Positions 9,433 through 18,754 of a stretch of 64,000 bases of DNA are shown piece after piece; the first letter of the stretch is position 1; each line of letters starts with the position of its first letter. The notes under the pieces are model-generated. The model saw only the letters and a list, made by a program, of their open reading frames with translations, had not been told where the DNA came from and searched no databases. Source of the DNA: Lysobacter sp. MMG2 (GTDB taxonomy: Bacteria > Pseudomonadota > Gammaproteobacteria > Xanthomonadales > Xanthomonadaceae); the NCBI RefSeq assembly GCF_016735495.2, contig NZ_JAERQY020000003.1, positions 186,001-250,000 of the forward strand. Reading direction: 5' to 3'. The translations under genes were made by a program, and so were the position numbers.

Positions 9433-9511
9433 GGCGGCCGGGCGCCGGGGCCGCGCCTGGCCGCCGCCGGCGTTCTACACTCGCCATGTCTACCTGCGAG
9501 GCGGGCCTTAC

Positions 9512-12500
9512 GTGATTCCGGGCTGGATTCTGCTGCTGGTGTCGGCGGGCTACGTCGGCGTGCTGTTCGCGGTCGCCTATTTCGGCGACCAGCGCGAGAC
9601 CACGCCGCGCGCGCGCTGGCTGCGGCCGGCCGTCTATTCGCTCGCGCTGGCGGTGTACTGCTCCTCGTGGACGTTCTACGGCGCGGTGGGCACGGCCGCG
9701 CGCACGGGCCTGGGCTTCCTGCCGATCTACCTGGGGCCGCTGCTGATGCTGGCCTTCGGCTGGCGGATCCTGGAGCGGCTGGTGCTGATTTCCGGCGAGC
9801 ACCGCATCGTTTCCATCGCCGACTTCCTCTCCTCGCGATACGGCCGTGCACCGGGGCTGGCGGCGCTGGTCGCGGCGGTGGCGTTGACCGCGGCTGTCCC
9901 GTACGTCGCACTGCAGTTCAAAGCGGTGGCGATGAGCGTGGAGGTGTTGGCCGACGTCCCCAGCGATGCGGGGCTGCTCTCGGACCCCGCGTTCTACGTG
10001 GCGCTGCTGCTGGCGGCGTTCGCGATCTTGTTCGGCACACGCCAGATCGACGCGACCGAGCACCATCGCGGCATGGTCCTGGCGATCGCGCTGGAATCGC
10101 TGGTGAAGCTGCTGGCCTTCCTCGCCATCGGCCTGTTCGCGCTGATGCACCTGCCGGGCACGGGCAACCTGATGGAACGCATGGTGCAGGCCGCGCCGGT
10201 GGTGATGGCGCCGGGGCTGCCGGCGGGATTCGTCGCGCAGACGCTGCTGGCCTTCACCGCCATCGTCTGCCTGCCGCGCCAGTTCCACGTCGCGGTGGTC
10301 GAATGCCAGGACCCGTCCGACCTGCGCCCGGCCCGCTGGCTGTTCGGCGGTTACCTGGTGCTGATCTCGCTGCTGGTGGTGCCGATCACGCTGGCGGGGC
10401 AATCGCTGCTCGCCGGCAGCGGTGCATCGCCGGACACCTACGTGCTCGCCCTGCCGCTCGCGCTGCAACAGGAGACGCTGGCGCTGATCGTGTACATCGG
10501 CGGGTTCTCCGCGGCCACGGGCATGGTGATCGTCGCCAGCGTGGCGCTGGCGACGATGGTGAGCAACGATCTGGTCATGCCGCTGCTGCTGCGCGGCGGT
10601 GCACTGCACGAGAGCCAGGGCATCGACAAGCAGGTGCTGTGGGTGCGTCGCATCACGATCTTCGTGCTGGCGATGATGGCCTACGGCTATCACCGCGGCT
10701 CGGCCTACTACGCCGAAGGCGAGGACACGCTCGCGCAGCACGGACTGCTGGCGTTCGCGGCGGTGGCGCAGTTCGCGCCGGCGCTGATCGGCGGCCTGTA
10801 CTGGCGGGGCGCGAGCCGTTCGGGCGCATTCGCCGGTCTGTTCGCGGGCACGGTGCTGTGGCTCTACACGCTGCTGTTGCCGGCGCTGGCGCGCGGTGGC
10901 TGGTTTGGCAGCGGCTGGATCGAGCAGGGCCCGCTCGGCGTGGACTGGCTGCGGCCGGAGCAGCTGTTCGGTCTGCACGGGTGGGATCCGCTCACGCACG
11001 GTACGTTCTGGTCGCTGCTGTTCAATGTCGGCGTGTTCCTCTTCGTGTCGGTGCGACAGCGCCCGCGACTGCAGGAGCAGCTGCTCGCCGCGCCCTTCCT
11101 CGATCCCTACGTGCAGCGCCCCGCGCTCGGTCCCGGTGGCTGGGCCGGCAGCGTTCGCGGCGGCGAACTGCTCGCGCTGGCCGAGCGCATCGTCGGCGAG
11201 CGCCATGCGCGTCGTGCATTCGAGGAATACGCCCAGCAACAGGGCCGCGCATGGCAGCCCGAACAACCCGCCGACCGCGCGCTCGCGCAATTCACCGAGC
11301 GCCTGCTCGCCTCCGCGATCGGCGCGGCGTCGGCGCGCCTCACGCTCACCACCGCGTTGCGCGGCTCGGGCATGGAGCTGGGCGAAGTGGTCGCGCTGCT
11401 CGACGAGGCGAACCAGGAGCTGCGCTTCAATCGCCAGATCCTTTCCACCACGCTGGAAAACATCAGCCAGGGCGTGAGCGTGGTCGACGCGGAGATGCGC
11501 CTGGTCGCCTGGAACCGGCGTTATCAGGAGCTGTTCGAGTACCCCGACGGCATGCTCTATGTCGGTCGGCCGGTGAACGACCTCATCCGCTGGAATGCCG
11601 AGCGTGGCGAAATGGGACCGGGCAGCATCGAGGACCAGGTGCGTCGTCGCCTCGCCCACCTGCGCGCCGGCGCGCCGCATGTGTTCGAACGCGTGCGCGC
11701 CAACGGACAGGTGATCGAAATGCGCGGTCGCCCGCTGCCCGGCGGCTACGTCACCACCTACAGCGACGTCACCGACTACAAGCGCGCCGAACAGGGCCTG
11801 CGCGAAGTCAACGAAACGCTGGAGCAGCGCGTGGAACTGCGCACGCGCGAAGCCGAAGCGGCGCAGCAGTCCAAGACGCGCTTCCTCGCCGCGATCAGCC
11901 ACGACGTGCTGCAACCGCTAAACGCCGCACGGCTGTTCGCAAGCGCGCTTCGCGAGACGCCGGACGCCGTGGAGCAGGCGCACCTGGCCGAACGCGTCGA
12001 CGCCTCGCTGCGCGCCGCCGAGGACCTGCTCGACGGTCTGCTCGACATCTCGCGCCTGGATGCCGGCGCACTGCGCATCGAGATCACCGACTTCGACGTC
12101 AACGAGCTTCTGCGCGAGCTCGTGGCGCAGTACGCGCCGGTGGCCGCCAGCCGTGGTCTGCAACTGCGCGTGCGCGCGCCGGACACACCGCGTCCGGTGC
12201 GCAGCGACCGCCGCCTGCTGCGGCGTGCGCTGCAGAACTTCCTGGCCAACGCGTTGCGCTACACGCGCGAAGGCGGCGTGCTGATCGCCGCTCGCGTGCG
12301 CGATGGCGCGGTGGAATTGCAGGTGTGGGATACGGGGCCCGGGATTTCCGAGCATCACCTGTCGCAGATCTTCGACGAGTTCCGCCGCTTCGAGCAGCCC
12401 AGCACTGCGGGCGAGCGCGGCCTCGGCCTGGGCCTGTCGATCTGCCAACGCGTCGCGCGCACGCTCGAACACCCGTTGCGCGTGCGATCGCGCGTCAACA

Positions 12501-12967
12501 TCGGCAGCGTGTTCTCGATCACCGTGCCCTTCGGACGCACGATGTACGCCGCGCCGACGCCCGAGCCGCACCTGGTGATGGGCGGCGATTCATTGGCCGG
12601 ACTGCGCGTGCTGTGCGTGGACAACGATCGCGAGATCCTCGACGGCATGCGCAGTCTGCTGCAACGCTGGGGCGTGGTGCCGCTCACCGCCGCCAATGCC
12701 GACGAAGCGCTGGCGCTGTTGTCCGAGCATCCGGACGTGGCGCTGGTGGACTATCACCTGCACGACCGTCTCGATGGGCTCGGCGTGATCGATTCGCTGC
12801 GTTCGCAATGCGGACGTCCTCTGCCCGCCGCGTTGCTGACCGGCGACGGCAGCGACGCGCTCAAGCTCGCCGCGCGCGAGCATAACTGCCGCGTGCTCAC
12901 CAAGCCCGTGAAACCGGCCTCGCTGCGCGCCTTCCTCGCCGCGCAGCGTCAGGCCGTGCAGGTGTGA
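9512..12967 (+). CDS. crbS: Hybrid sensor kinase with sodium/solute symporter domain, CrbS type
   Basis: A 1151-residue protein starting at GTG. Residues 1-530 are a multi-spanning sodium/solute symporter-like domain (SWTFYGAVGTAAR, SIADFLSSRYG). A PAS domain follows at about 640-760 (LENISQGVSVVDAEMRLVAWN). The histidine kinase core has H797 in the SHDVLQPLNAARLF H-box and an ATPase domain with N, G1 and G2 boxes (FLANALRYT, DTGPGIS, GLGLGLSI). A C-terminal receiver has phospho-acceptor Asp at about residue 1080. This is the CrbS/MxtR layout, and CrbS with CrbR switches on acs in Vibrio and Pseudomonas. A NarL-type regulator and acs lie 3 kb downstream, which supports the name; CbrA-like kinases have the same symporter domain, so the symbol is an inference. 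Its stop lies 3 bp from the stop of the convergent next gene. Confidence 0.85.
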   Translation: MIPGWILLLVSAGYVGVLFAVAYFGDQRETTPRARWLRPAVYSLALAVYCSSWTFYGAVGTAARTGLGFLPIYLGPLLMLAFGWRILERLVLISGEHRIVSIADFLSSRYGRAPGLAALVAAVALTAAVPYVALQFKAVAMSVEVLADVPSDAGLLSDPAFYVALLLAAFAILFGTRQIDATEHHRGMVLAIALESLVKLLAFLAIGLFALMHLPGTGNLMERMVQAAPVVMAPGLPAGFVAQTLLAFTAIVCLPRQFHVAVVECQDPSDLRPARWLFGGYLVLISLLVVPITLAGQSLLAGSGASPDTYVLALPLALQQETLALIVYIGGFSAATGMVIVASVALATMVSNDLVMPLLLRGGALHESQGIDKQVLWVRRITIFVLAMMAYGYHRGSAYYAEGEDTLAQHGLLAFAAVAQFAPALIGGLYWRGASRSGAFAGLFAGTVLWLYTLLLPALARGGWFGSGWIEQGPLGVDWLRPEQLFGLHGWDPLTHGTFWSLLFNVGVFLFVSVRQRPRLQEQLLAAPFLDPYVQRPALGPGGWAGSVRGGELLALAERIVGERHARRAFEEYAQQQGRAWQPEQPADRALAQFTERLLASAIGAASARLTLTTALRGSGMELGEVVALLDEANQELRFNRQILSTTLENISQGVSVVDAEMRLVAWNRRYQELFEYPDGMLYVGRPVNDLIRWNAERGEMGPGSIEDQVRRRLAHLRAGAPHVFERVRANGQVIEMRGRPLPGGYVTTYSDVTDYKRAEQGLREVNETLEQRVELRTREAEAAQQSKTRFLAAISHDVLQPLNAARLFASALRETPDAVEQAHLAERVDASLRAAEDLLDGLLDISRLDAGALRIEITDFDVNELLRELVAQYAPVAASRGLQLRVRAPDTPRPVRSDRRLLRRALQNFLANALRYTREGGVLIAARVRDGAVELQVWDTGPGISEHHLSQIFDEFRRFEQPSTAGERGLGLGLSICQRVARTLEHPLRVRSRVNIGSVFSITVPFGRTMYAAPTPEPHLVMGGDSLAGLRVLCVDNDREILDGMRSLLQRWGVVPLTAANADEALALLSEHPDVALVDYHLHDRLDGLGVIDSLRSQCGRPLPAALLTGDGSDALKLAAREHNCRVLTKPVKPASLRAFLAAQRQAVQV

Positions 12968-12970
12968 CCC

Positions 12971-14299
12971 TCAGCGCGAAGCACTCACGCGCCACACGGC
13001 GTTGCCGACGTCGTCGGCGACCAGCAGCGCACCGTCGCGTGCGATCGCCACGCCGACCGGGCGACCGCGCGCGTTCTCCTGCGCATCGAGGAAGCCGGTG
13101 AGCACGTCCACCATCGTGCCGCGGGGTTGTCCATTCGCGGACGGCACGAAGACCACCTTGTAGCCCGACAGCGGTTTGCGGTTCCAGGAGCCGTGCAATC
13201 CGACGAAGGCGCCGTCGGCGTAACCGTCGCCCAGTTTCTGCCCGCGCGCGAAGGTCAGCCCCAGCGGCGCCACGTGCGAACCCAGCGCGAAATCCGGCAC
13301 GCGCGCACGCGCCACCAGGTCCGGCTTCTGCGGCTTCACGCGCGCGTCGACGTGCTGGCCCCAGTAGCTGTAAGGCCAGCCGTAGAACGCATCGGCATCC
13401 ACGCGCGTGAGGTAGTCGGGCACCAGATCGCTGCCCAGTTCGTCGCGCTCGTTCACCACGGCCCACAGGGCGCCGGTGTTCGGCTCCCATGCCAATCCAA
13501 CGGGATTGCGCAGCCCGCTCGCGAACACGCGCCGCGAGCCCGTGGCCGGATCGATGACGAGCACGGCGGCGCGGTCGATCTCCGCCTCCATCCCGTTGTC
13601 GGCGATGTTGCTGTTGGAGCCCACCCCGACGAACAGCTGCTTGCCGTCCGCAGAGGCCACCAGGCTCTTGGTCCAGTGATGGTTGAGCTGGTCGCCGCTG
13701 CCGGGCAGGTCGAGCACCTTCTGCGGGGCGGCGCTGGCCTGCTGCTGCCCCGTGGTGTACGCGAATCTCACCAGCGCATCGGCATTGGCCACGTACAACG
13801 TGTCGCCGACGAGCGCCATGCCGAAGGGCGAGTTGAGTCCCTGCGCGAAGACAGAGCGCGTTTCCGCGACGCCATCGCCGTCGGCATCGCGCAGCAACGT
13901 GATTCGGTTCGCGCTGGGCACGCCGGAGCCGGCACGCTTCATCACCGATCCCATCACCTTGCCCTTGATCCCGCCGATGCCACGCTTGCCCGGCGGTGCG
14001 TTGCTCTCGGCGACCAGCACATCGCCGTTGGGCAGCACGTACAGCCAGCGCGGGTGATCCAGGCCGCTCGCGAATTCCTTCACTTCAAGGCCCGCGGCCG
14101 GCACCGGCATCTCGCCCACGCCCCATCCCTTCGCGGGCGCGATGTGCACGGTGGGAATCGCGGAGGATTCCGGCGCCGCGAGCGTCGGCTTCTTCCCGGT
14201 GTCTTCGCCGCCACGCAGTTGGGCCTCACCGCCGCAGCCGGCCAGGCTTGCAAACAGTGCGAAGGCGATGGCTTTTCTCACGGCATTCACGGCGCGCAT
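12971..14299 (-). CDS. Sorbosone-dehydrogenase-like six-bladed propeller lipoprotein
   Basis: A 442-residue protein with a lipoprotein signal (LFASLAGC, Cys at about residue 22) and the family segments [49 protein letters not shown] and [25 protein letters not shown]. These match the L-sorbosone/glucose dehydrogenase (GSDH) beta-propeller family. Some members use PQQ to oxidise sugars in the periplasm; for most, including this branch, neither substrate nor cofactor is proved. It would be anchored on the periplasmic side of a membrane. It is convergent with the hybrid kinase gene and lies between the kinase and its presumed response regulator; nothing ties it functionally to either. Confidence 0.82.
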   Translation of the reverse strand: MRAVNAVRKAIAFALFASLAGCGGEAQLRGGEDTGKKPTLAAPESSAIPTVHIAPAKGWGVGEMPVPAAGLEVKEFASGLDHPRWLYVLPNGDVLVAESNAPPGKRGIGGIKGKVMGSVMKRAGSGVPSANRITLLRDADGDGVAETRSVFAQGLNSPFGMALVGDTLYVANADALVRFAYTTGQQQASAAPQKVLDLPGSGDQLNHHWTKSLVASADGKQLFVGVGSNSNIADNGMEAEIDRAAVLVIDPATGSRRVFASGLRNPVGLAWEPNTGALWAVVNERDELGSDLVPDYLTRVDADAFYGWPYSYWGQHVDARVKPQKPDLVARARVPDFALGSHVAPLGLTFARGQKLGDGYADGAFVGLHGSWNRKPLSGYKVVFVPSANGQPRGTMVDVLTGFLDAQENARGRPVGVAIARDGALLVADDVGNAVWRVSASR

Positions 14300-14386
14300 C
14301 CGCTACGGAATCGGTCTGCAGCAGTACGCCAGACGGCGTGGATCGGACGTGATCGGTGCAGGCTGCGGTTCAGCGGGATGCGTGGG

Positions 14387-14830
14387 TCAGCACGGCTCGG
14401 TGAGCGCGACGAAACGCCGCTGCATCTCCTGTGCGGTCACGTCCTCGATGCTGTGGCCGATGTTCCAGCGATGGCCCGCAGGGTCGCGCACCACGCCGGA
14501 GCGCTCGCCGTAGAACTGGTCGCGCGCAGGCATCACCAACTCGCCGCCGCGGGCCAGGGCGCGCGCGATCACCGCATCGGCGTCGTCCACATGCACATGC
14601 AATGTGACGCACGACGGTGCCGACGCCTGCGGCGGCGCGATGCCGTACTCGGGGTACGGCTCGCACAGCATCAGCGTGGTGCCGGCCAGCGTGACTTCGA
14701 CATGCCCCACGCGTCCGCCGCTGTCGACCAGGCGCAGTGTTTCCTGCGCGTCGAAGACCTCGCGATAGAACGCGACGGCCGCATCGGCATCGGGCACGCA
14801 CAGGTACGCGAACAGCTCACGGGTGCTCAT
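14387..14830 (-). CDS. VOC-fold (glyoxalase/PhnB-like) protein
   Basis: A 147-residue protein with the paired beta-alpha-beta-beta-beta modules of the vicinal-oxygen-chelate superfamily: YLCVPDADAAVAFYREVFDA in the first half and VHVDDADAVIARALARGG, then VVRDPAGHRWNIGH, in the second. PhnB-like members with this layout are common and mostly uncharacterised. The start ATG at 14830 has GGAG seven bases upstream; a possible TTG 15 bp earlier lacks this. It lies 30 bp downstream of an AraC regulator on the same strand and is probably regulated or co-transcribed with it. The substrate is unknown. Confidence 0.8.
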   Translation of the reverse strand: MSTRELFAYLCVPDADAAVAFYREVFDAQETLRLVDSGGRVGHVEVTLAGTTLMLCEPYPEYGIAPPQASAPSCVTLHVHVDDADAVIARALARGGELVMPARDQFYGERSGVVRDPAGHRWNIGHSIEDVTAQEMQRRFVALTEPC

Positions 14831-14860
14831 GGTCGGTCTCCGCAATGAAGGTGGCCCACG

Positions 14861-15685
14861 CTATCGCGCGGTGCCGCTACGGTCTTGAAGGAAATTGACC
14901 TCAACGTGGCGGCCACCGGCCGGATTGCCGGCCCGGTATGTCTGCGGCGTAAGTCCCGAGAGCGCACGGAATTCGCGCGCCAGGTGCGCCTGATCGCTGT
15001 AGCCGGCGGCGAACGCGACGTCGGCGAGCGCGCGCTCCGGCATCAGCGCGAGCGCGCGCCGGAAGCGCAGGACGCGCGCGTACTCCTTCGGCGACAGCCC
15101 CGTCGCGGCGCGGAAGCGCAGGAGGAAATGGCGATGGCTGAGGCCGCTGTCGGCCACGGTCTCGCGCACGAGCCGACCTTGACGCAACGTCTGCATCGCG
15201 CGGGCGATGGCCGGATGCATGGCGCGGATCGGCCGCACCTGCGCAAGCAGCGCCTGCTGCAGCACGATCGCCCGGTGCTCTACGCCGTCCGCGCACGCCA
15301 CGCGATCGCGCAGGCGCTCCACGTCGAGCGGATTCCACAGGTCTTCGAGCGCGACGTGTTGCCCGTGCAGTGCATCGGCATCGCAACCGAACAGCGCCTG
15401 CATCGCACCGGGACGCAGTACCGCGCCGACGGACGCAGCGCCATCGGCGTGTTTCGCGTAGAAGCCGTCGCGTGCCCCGGCCAGCGTCGCCGTACCCGCG
15501 CATCGGCCGTGCGCATCGGACGCATCGCGATAGAGCCGCAACGGCGCGTCGAGGCGAACCGACAGGTGCATCGTGCCGGACGGCAGTACGTGTTCGCGAT
15601 GCGGCGCCACATGCAAGGAAGCCTCACGCGACCAGACGGCCTGCACGAAGGGGCGCAATGCGGCGATGGGGCGCGACGGGCGCAT
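14861..15685 (-). CDS. AraC family regulator with DUF6597-type N-terminal domain
   Basis: A 274-residue protein. The N-terminal half (RPFVQAVWSREA, VLPSGTMHLSVRL, GAVLRPGAMQALFG) matches the sensor domain of small AraC regulators that often stand next to VOC or PhnB genes. The C-terminal half has two helix-turn-helix motifs (LRQGRLVRETVADSGLSHRHF and ERALADVAFAAGYSDQAHLAR). The neighbouring VOC gene starts 30 bp downstream in the same direction, so the two probably form a unit. The ligand is unknown. The gene sits between the CrbR-like regulator and the VOC gene, 48 bp from the former. Confidence 0.85.
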   Translation of the reverse strand: MRPSRPIAALRPFVQAVWSREASLHVAPHREHVLPSGTMHLSVRLDAPLRLYRDASDAHGRCAGTATLAGARDGFYAKHADGAASVGAVLRPGAMQALFGCDADALHGQHVALEDLWNPLDVERLRDRVACADGVEHRAIVLQQALLAQVRPIRAMHPAIARAMQTLRQGRLVRETVADSGLSHRHFLLRFRAATGLSPKEYARVLRFRRALALMPERALADVAFAAGYSDQAHLAREFRALSGLTPQTYRAGNPAGGRHVEVNFLQDRSGTAR

Positions 15686-15733
15686 GGTGCGGAGCCTACA
15701 CCCGGGGCGGGCAAGGCGCCGTCGCGGAGCGGG

Positions 15734-16402
15734 TCAGTCGACTTCTTCGGGCGGGGGCACGATCGCGCTGGGGTCCAGCGCGAGGCGGCCTGCGATCAGC
15801 ACCGCCTGGGTGCGGTTGCTGGCGCCGAGCTTGCGCAGGATCGCGGTGACGTGCGCCTTCACGGTGGCCTCCGACACGCCCAGCTCGTAGCCGATCTGCT
15901 TGTTGAGCAGACCCGCGCCGAGCATCTGCAACACGCGGAACTGCTGCGGCGTGAGGTCGCGCAGGCGTTGCGCGGCGTCGTGCTCGTCGGCATGCGCGGC
16001 CGGCGCGGACAACGCCACCGCCGGCGCCCAGCGGTCGCCGTCGAGCACGCGCGTGATGGCTTCGCCCAGCGTCGCCGCGTCGGCGGATTTTGGAATGAAG
16101 CCGACCGCACCGTGGTCGAGCGCGCGACGCATCACCGTGGGTTCCTCGCGCGCGGACACCACCACGATGGGGAGCTGCGGATGCAGCGCGCGCAGGTGCA
16201 CCAGCGCGCTGAAGCCCTGCGCGCCGGGCATGTTGAGGTCGAGCAGGAGCAGGTCGGCGTCCGGCTCGGCTTCGACCAGCGTGTAGAGCGCCTCGACGCT
16301 GTCGGCCTCGCGCAGCTGCGCGTCGGGCAGCACGCGCGCGACCGCGCCGCGCAGGGCTTCGCGGAACAGCGGGTGGTCGTCGGCGATGAGGAGTGTGGGC
16401 AT
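15734..16402 (-). CDS. crbR: NarL/LuxR-type response regulator, CrbR type
   Basis: A 222-residue protein with an N-terminal receiver (acidic DD at 8-9, phospho-acceptor D55 in LLLLDLNMPG, K105 in GFIPKS). A C-terminal LuxR-type helix-turn-helix lies at about 148-205 (LTPQQFRVLQML, NKQIGYELGVSEATVKAHV). It is the only response regulator gene in the window. It lies 157 bp downstream of acs in the same direction and 3 kb from a symporter-domain hybrid kinase. CrbR in other gammaproteobacteria has this architecture and activates acs, so this is its likely counterpart; the assignment rests on context and architecture. A pair of REP palindromes separates it from acs. Confidence 0.83.
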   Translation of the reverse strand: MPTLLIADDHPLFREALRGAVARVLPDAQLREADSVEALYTLVEAEPDADLLLLDLNMPGAQGFSALVHLRALHPQLPIVVVSAREEPTVMRRALDHGAVGFIPKSADAATLGEAITRVLDGDRWAPAVALSAPAAHADEHDAAQRLRDLTPQQFRVLQMLGAGLLNKQIGYELGVSEATVKAHVTAILRKLGASNRTQAVLIAGRLALDPSAIVPPPEEVD

Positions 16403-16410
16403 GGGGTTGG

Positions 16411-16514
16411 CTCGTCATTCCCGCGAAGGCGGGAATCCAGGTATCAGAGTCGACTCCGCTCTCCGGCGGGTGTGACGCGGTTCGAGTTGGATCCCCGCCT
16501 TCGCGGGGATGACG
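16411..16514. repeat. Facing pair of GTCATTCCCGC-type REP palindromes between acs and crbR
   Basis: GTCATTCCCGCG...GCGGGAATCCAG (about 16414-16441) and GGATCCCCGCC...GCGGGGATGAC (about 16489-16512) lie in inverted orientation about 45 bp apart. They could fold into one large cruciform or mRNA structure between the two genes and lower read-through from acs into the regulator gene. Confidence 0.8.
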
Positions 16515-16558
16515 CAGCGTGCCAGATACGCTGTCTGCGCAGAATCGTCAGCCGCGCC

Positions 16559-18511
16559 TCACGGCACGCGCCGTTCCTTCACCAGCGATTCCACCACGCT
16601 GGGGTCCGCCAGCGTACTGGTGTCGCCCAGCTGGTCCGGCGCGTTCTCGGCGATCTTGCGCAGGATACGGCGCATGATCTTGCCCGAACGCGTCTTCGGC
16701 AGGCCCGGCGCCCATTGCAGATGGTCCGGCGTGGCGATGGGGCCGATCTCCTTGCGCACGTGCGCGATCAGCTCCTTGTGCAGTTCATCGGTCGGCACCT
16801 CGCCGGCGATCAGCGTCACGTAGGCGTAGATGCCCTGCCCCTTGATGTCGTGCGGGAAGCCGACCACCGCCGCCTCGGCGACCTTCGGATGCGAGACCAG
16901 CGCGCTTTCCACTTCCGCCGTGCCGATGCGGTGGCCGGAGACGTTGATGACGTCGTCCACGCGGCCGGTGATCCAGTAATAGCCGTCGGCGTCGCGACGG
17001 CAGCCGTCGCCGGTGAAGTACGTGCCCGGGTACGTGCGGAAGTAGGTGTCGATGAAGCGTTGATGGTCACCGTAAACGGTGCGCATCTGGCCCGGCCAGG
17101 AATCCAGCAGCACCAGGTTGCCCTCGGCCTCGCCTTCCAGGCGCGTGCCGTTGGCGTCGACCAGCGCGGGCTGGATGCCGAAGAAGGGCTTGGTCGCGGA
17201 ACCGGGCTTGAGGTCGATCGCCCCCGCCAGCGGCGTGATGAGGATGCCGCCGGTTTCCGTCTGCCACCACGTGTCGACGATGGGGCAGCGTGAATCACCG
17301 ACCACTTCGTAATACCAGCGCCACGCCTCCGGATTGATCGGCTCGCCCACGGTGCCCAGCAGGCGCAGCGAGGCGCGCGAGGTCTTCTGCACCGGCTCGT
17401 CGCCGTCGCGCATCAGCGCGCGGATCGCGGTGGGCGCGGTGTAGAAGATCGTGACCTTGTGCTTGTCGATCACTTCCCAGAAGCGCGACACGCTCGGGTA
17501 GTTCGGCACGCCTTCGAACACCAGCGCGGTGGCGCCGTTGGCCAGCGGGCCGTAGACGATGTAGCTGTGGCCGGTGACCCAGCCGACGTCGGCGGTGCAC
17601 CAGTAGATGTCGTCCTCGCGCAGGTCGAACACCGTCTCGTGCGTGTAGCTGGCGTAGGCGAGATAACCGCCGGTGGTGTGCAGCACGCCCTTGGGTTTGC
17701 CGGTGGAACCGGAGGTGTAGAGGATGAACAACGGGTCTTCCGCGTTCATGCGTTCGGGTGCGCATTCGGCCGGCTGGTCGTCGACGACAGCGTCATACCA
17801 GCGGTCGCGCGGCATCTGCATGTCCACCGCCGAGCCGGTGTGGCGCACGACGAGCACGGTCTCGACCGTGTTGGTGCCGGGCATCTTCAGCGCGGCGTCC
17901 ACATTCGCCTTCAGCGGCACCTTCTTGCCGCCGCGCAAGCCTTCGTCGGCGGTGATGATGAGCTTGCTCTGGCAGTCGGCGACGCGGTCGGCGATGGACT
18001 GCGGCGCGAAACCGCCGAACACCACCGAGTGGATCGCGCCGACGCGTGCGCAGGCGAGCATCGCCACCACGGCCTGCGGGATCATCGGCAGGTAGATCGT
18101 GATGCGGTCGCCCTTGCGCACGCCCAGCGAGCGCAGCGCGTTGGCGAGCTTGCACACGCGCTCGTGCAGCTGGCGGTAGGTGACGTGCTCGGCGGGCTTG
18201 GCCGGATCGTCGGCCTCGAAGATCAGCGCGGTCTTGTCGCCGCGTTCGGCGAGGTGGCGGTCCAGGCAGTTGACGCTGGCGTTGAGCTCGCCGTCCTCGT
18301 ACCAGCGGATGTGGAAATCATCGAGGTTGTAGCTGACATCCTTGATCTTCGTGGGCGCGACGAACCAGTCCAGCCGTTTGGCGACCTTGCCCCAGAACGC
18401 CTCCGGATCCTTCACCGATTCGGCGTACTGGCGCTCGTAGTCCTCGCGCGTGACGCGGGCCTTGGCGGCGAAGTCCGGATCGATCGGATAGACGGTGGCG
18501 GGGTGGTTCAT
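16559..18511 (-). CDS. acs: Acetyl-CoA synthetase
   Basis: A 650-residue protein that makes acetyl-CoA from acetate, ATP and CoA. The AMP-forming core motif [12 protein letters not shown] is present, together with [10 protein letters not shown], the hinge region [20 protein letters not shown], and the C-terminal [11 protein letters not shown]. In that last motif the lysine (about K611) is the residue regulated by acetylation in this family. Length equals that of E. coli Acs (652). The start chosen, [10 protein letters not shown], has GGAG upstream and matches the family N-terminus; the open frame runs 34 codons further but without homology. It is divergent from a porin-transporter pair and upstream of a NarL-type regulator. 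Control by the CrbS/CrbR pair is likely. Confidence 0.96.
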   Translation of the reverse strand: MNHPATVYPIDPDFAAKARVTREDYERQYAESVKDPEAFWGKVAKRLDWFVAPTKIKDVSYNLDDFHIRWYEDGELNASVNCLDRHLAERGDKTALIFEADDPAKPAEHVTYRQLHERVCKLANALRSLGVRKGDRITIYLPMIPQAVVAMLACARVGAIHSVVFGGFAPQSIADRVADCQSKLIITADEGLRGGKKVPLKANVDAALKMPGTNTVETVLVVRHTGSAVDMQMPRDRWYDAVVDDQPAECAPERMNAEDPLFILYTSGSTGKPKGVLHTTGGYLAYASYTHETVFDLREDDIYWCTADVGWVTGHSYIVYGPLANGATALVFEGVPNYPSVSRFWEVIDKHKVTIFYTAPTAIRALMRDGDEPVQKTSRASLRLLGTVGEPINPEAWRWYYEVVGDSRCPIVDTWWQTETGGILITPLAGAIDLKPGSATKPFFGIQPALVDANGTRLEGEAEGNLVLLDSWPGQMRTVYGDHQRFIDTYFRTYPGTYFTGDGCRRDADGYYWITGRVDDVINVSGHRIGTAEVESALVSHPKVAEAAVVGFPHDIKGQGIYAYVTLIAGEVPTDELHKELIAHVRKEIGPIATPDHLQWAPGLPKTRSGKIMRRILRKIAENAPDQLGDTSTLADPSVVESLVKERRVP

Positions 18512-18630
18512 TGGCGTGCTCCGGGACAGCGTCGAAGTCATGGGCGAAGGGCATTCCCGCCGCCGCGCGGGCGGCCGGCACGCCAGTGTGCCGCATTCGC
18601 TGTTAAGCCTCATCCGGCGGGGTTTAGACG

Positions 18631-18671
18631 TTAGTCGTAAAGCACCGCGCCGGGGCTGCGTCTACGACCAA
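18631..18671. promoter_or_regulatory. Candidate regulator site: long inverted repeat in the acs/porin divergent promoter
   Basis: TTAGTCGTA (18631-18639) and TACGACCAA (18663-18671) form an inverted repeat with 8 of 9 matching positions, with centres 32 bp apart (about three helical turns). They lie in the 243-bp region between the divergent acs and porin starts. Position and symmetry suit a dimeric NarL-type activator such as the CrbR-like protein. Binding is inferred only. Confidence 0.4.
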
Positions 18672-18754
18672 TGGGGAATGGTTGTGCAGTGCGATGGCCC
18701 AGCAGGCTCGCTGGAGCCGAGCATCGGGCCCGGCGTTCCTTTGGGAGGGGAATC

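Noticed and set aside
9257-11914. 885-codon minus-strand frame across cls and the hybrid kinase
   Set aside because: Antisense shadow with Gln/Arg/His-rich sequence; it spans two real plus-strand genes with clear domains.
9667-12885. 1072-codon plus-strand frame inside the hybrid kinase gene
   Set aside because: Frame-shifted shadow; the other frame holds the symporter, PAS, kinase and receiver motifs without interruption.
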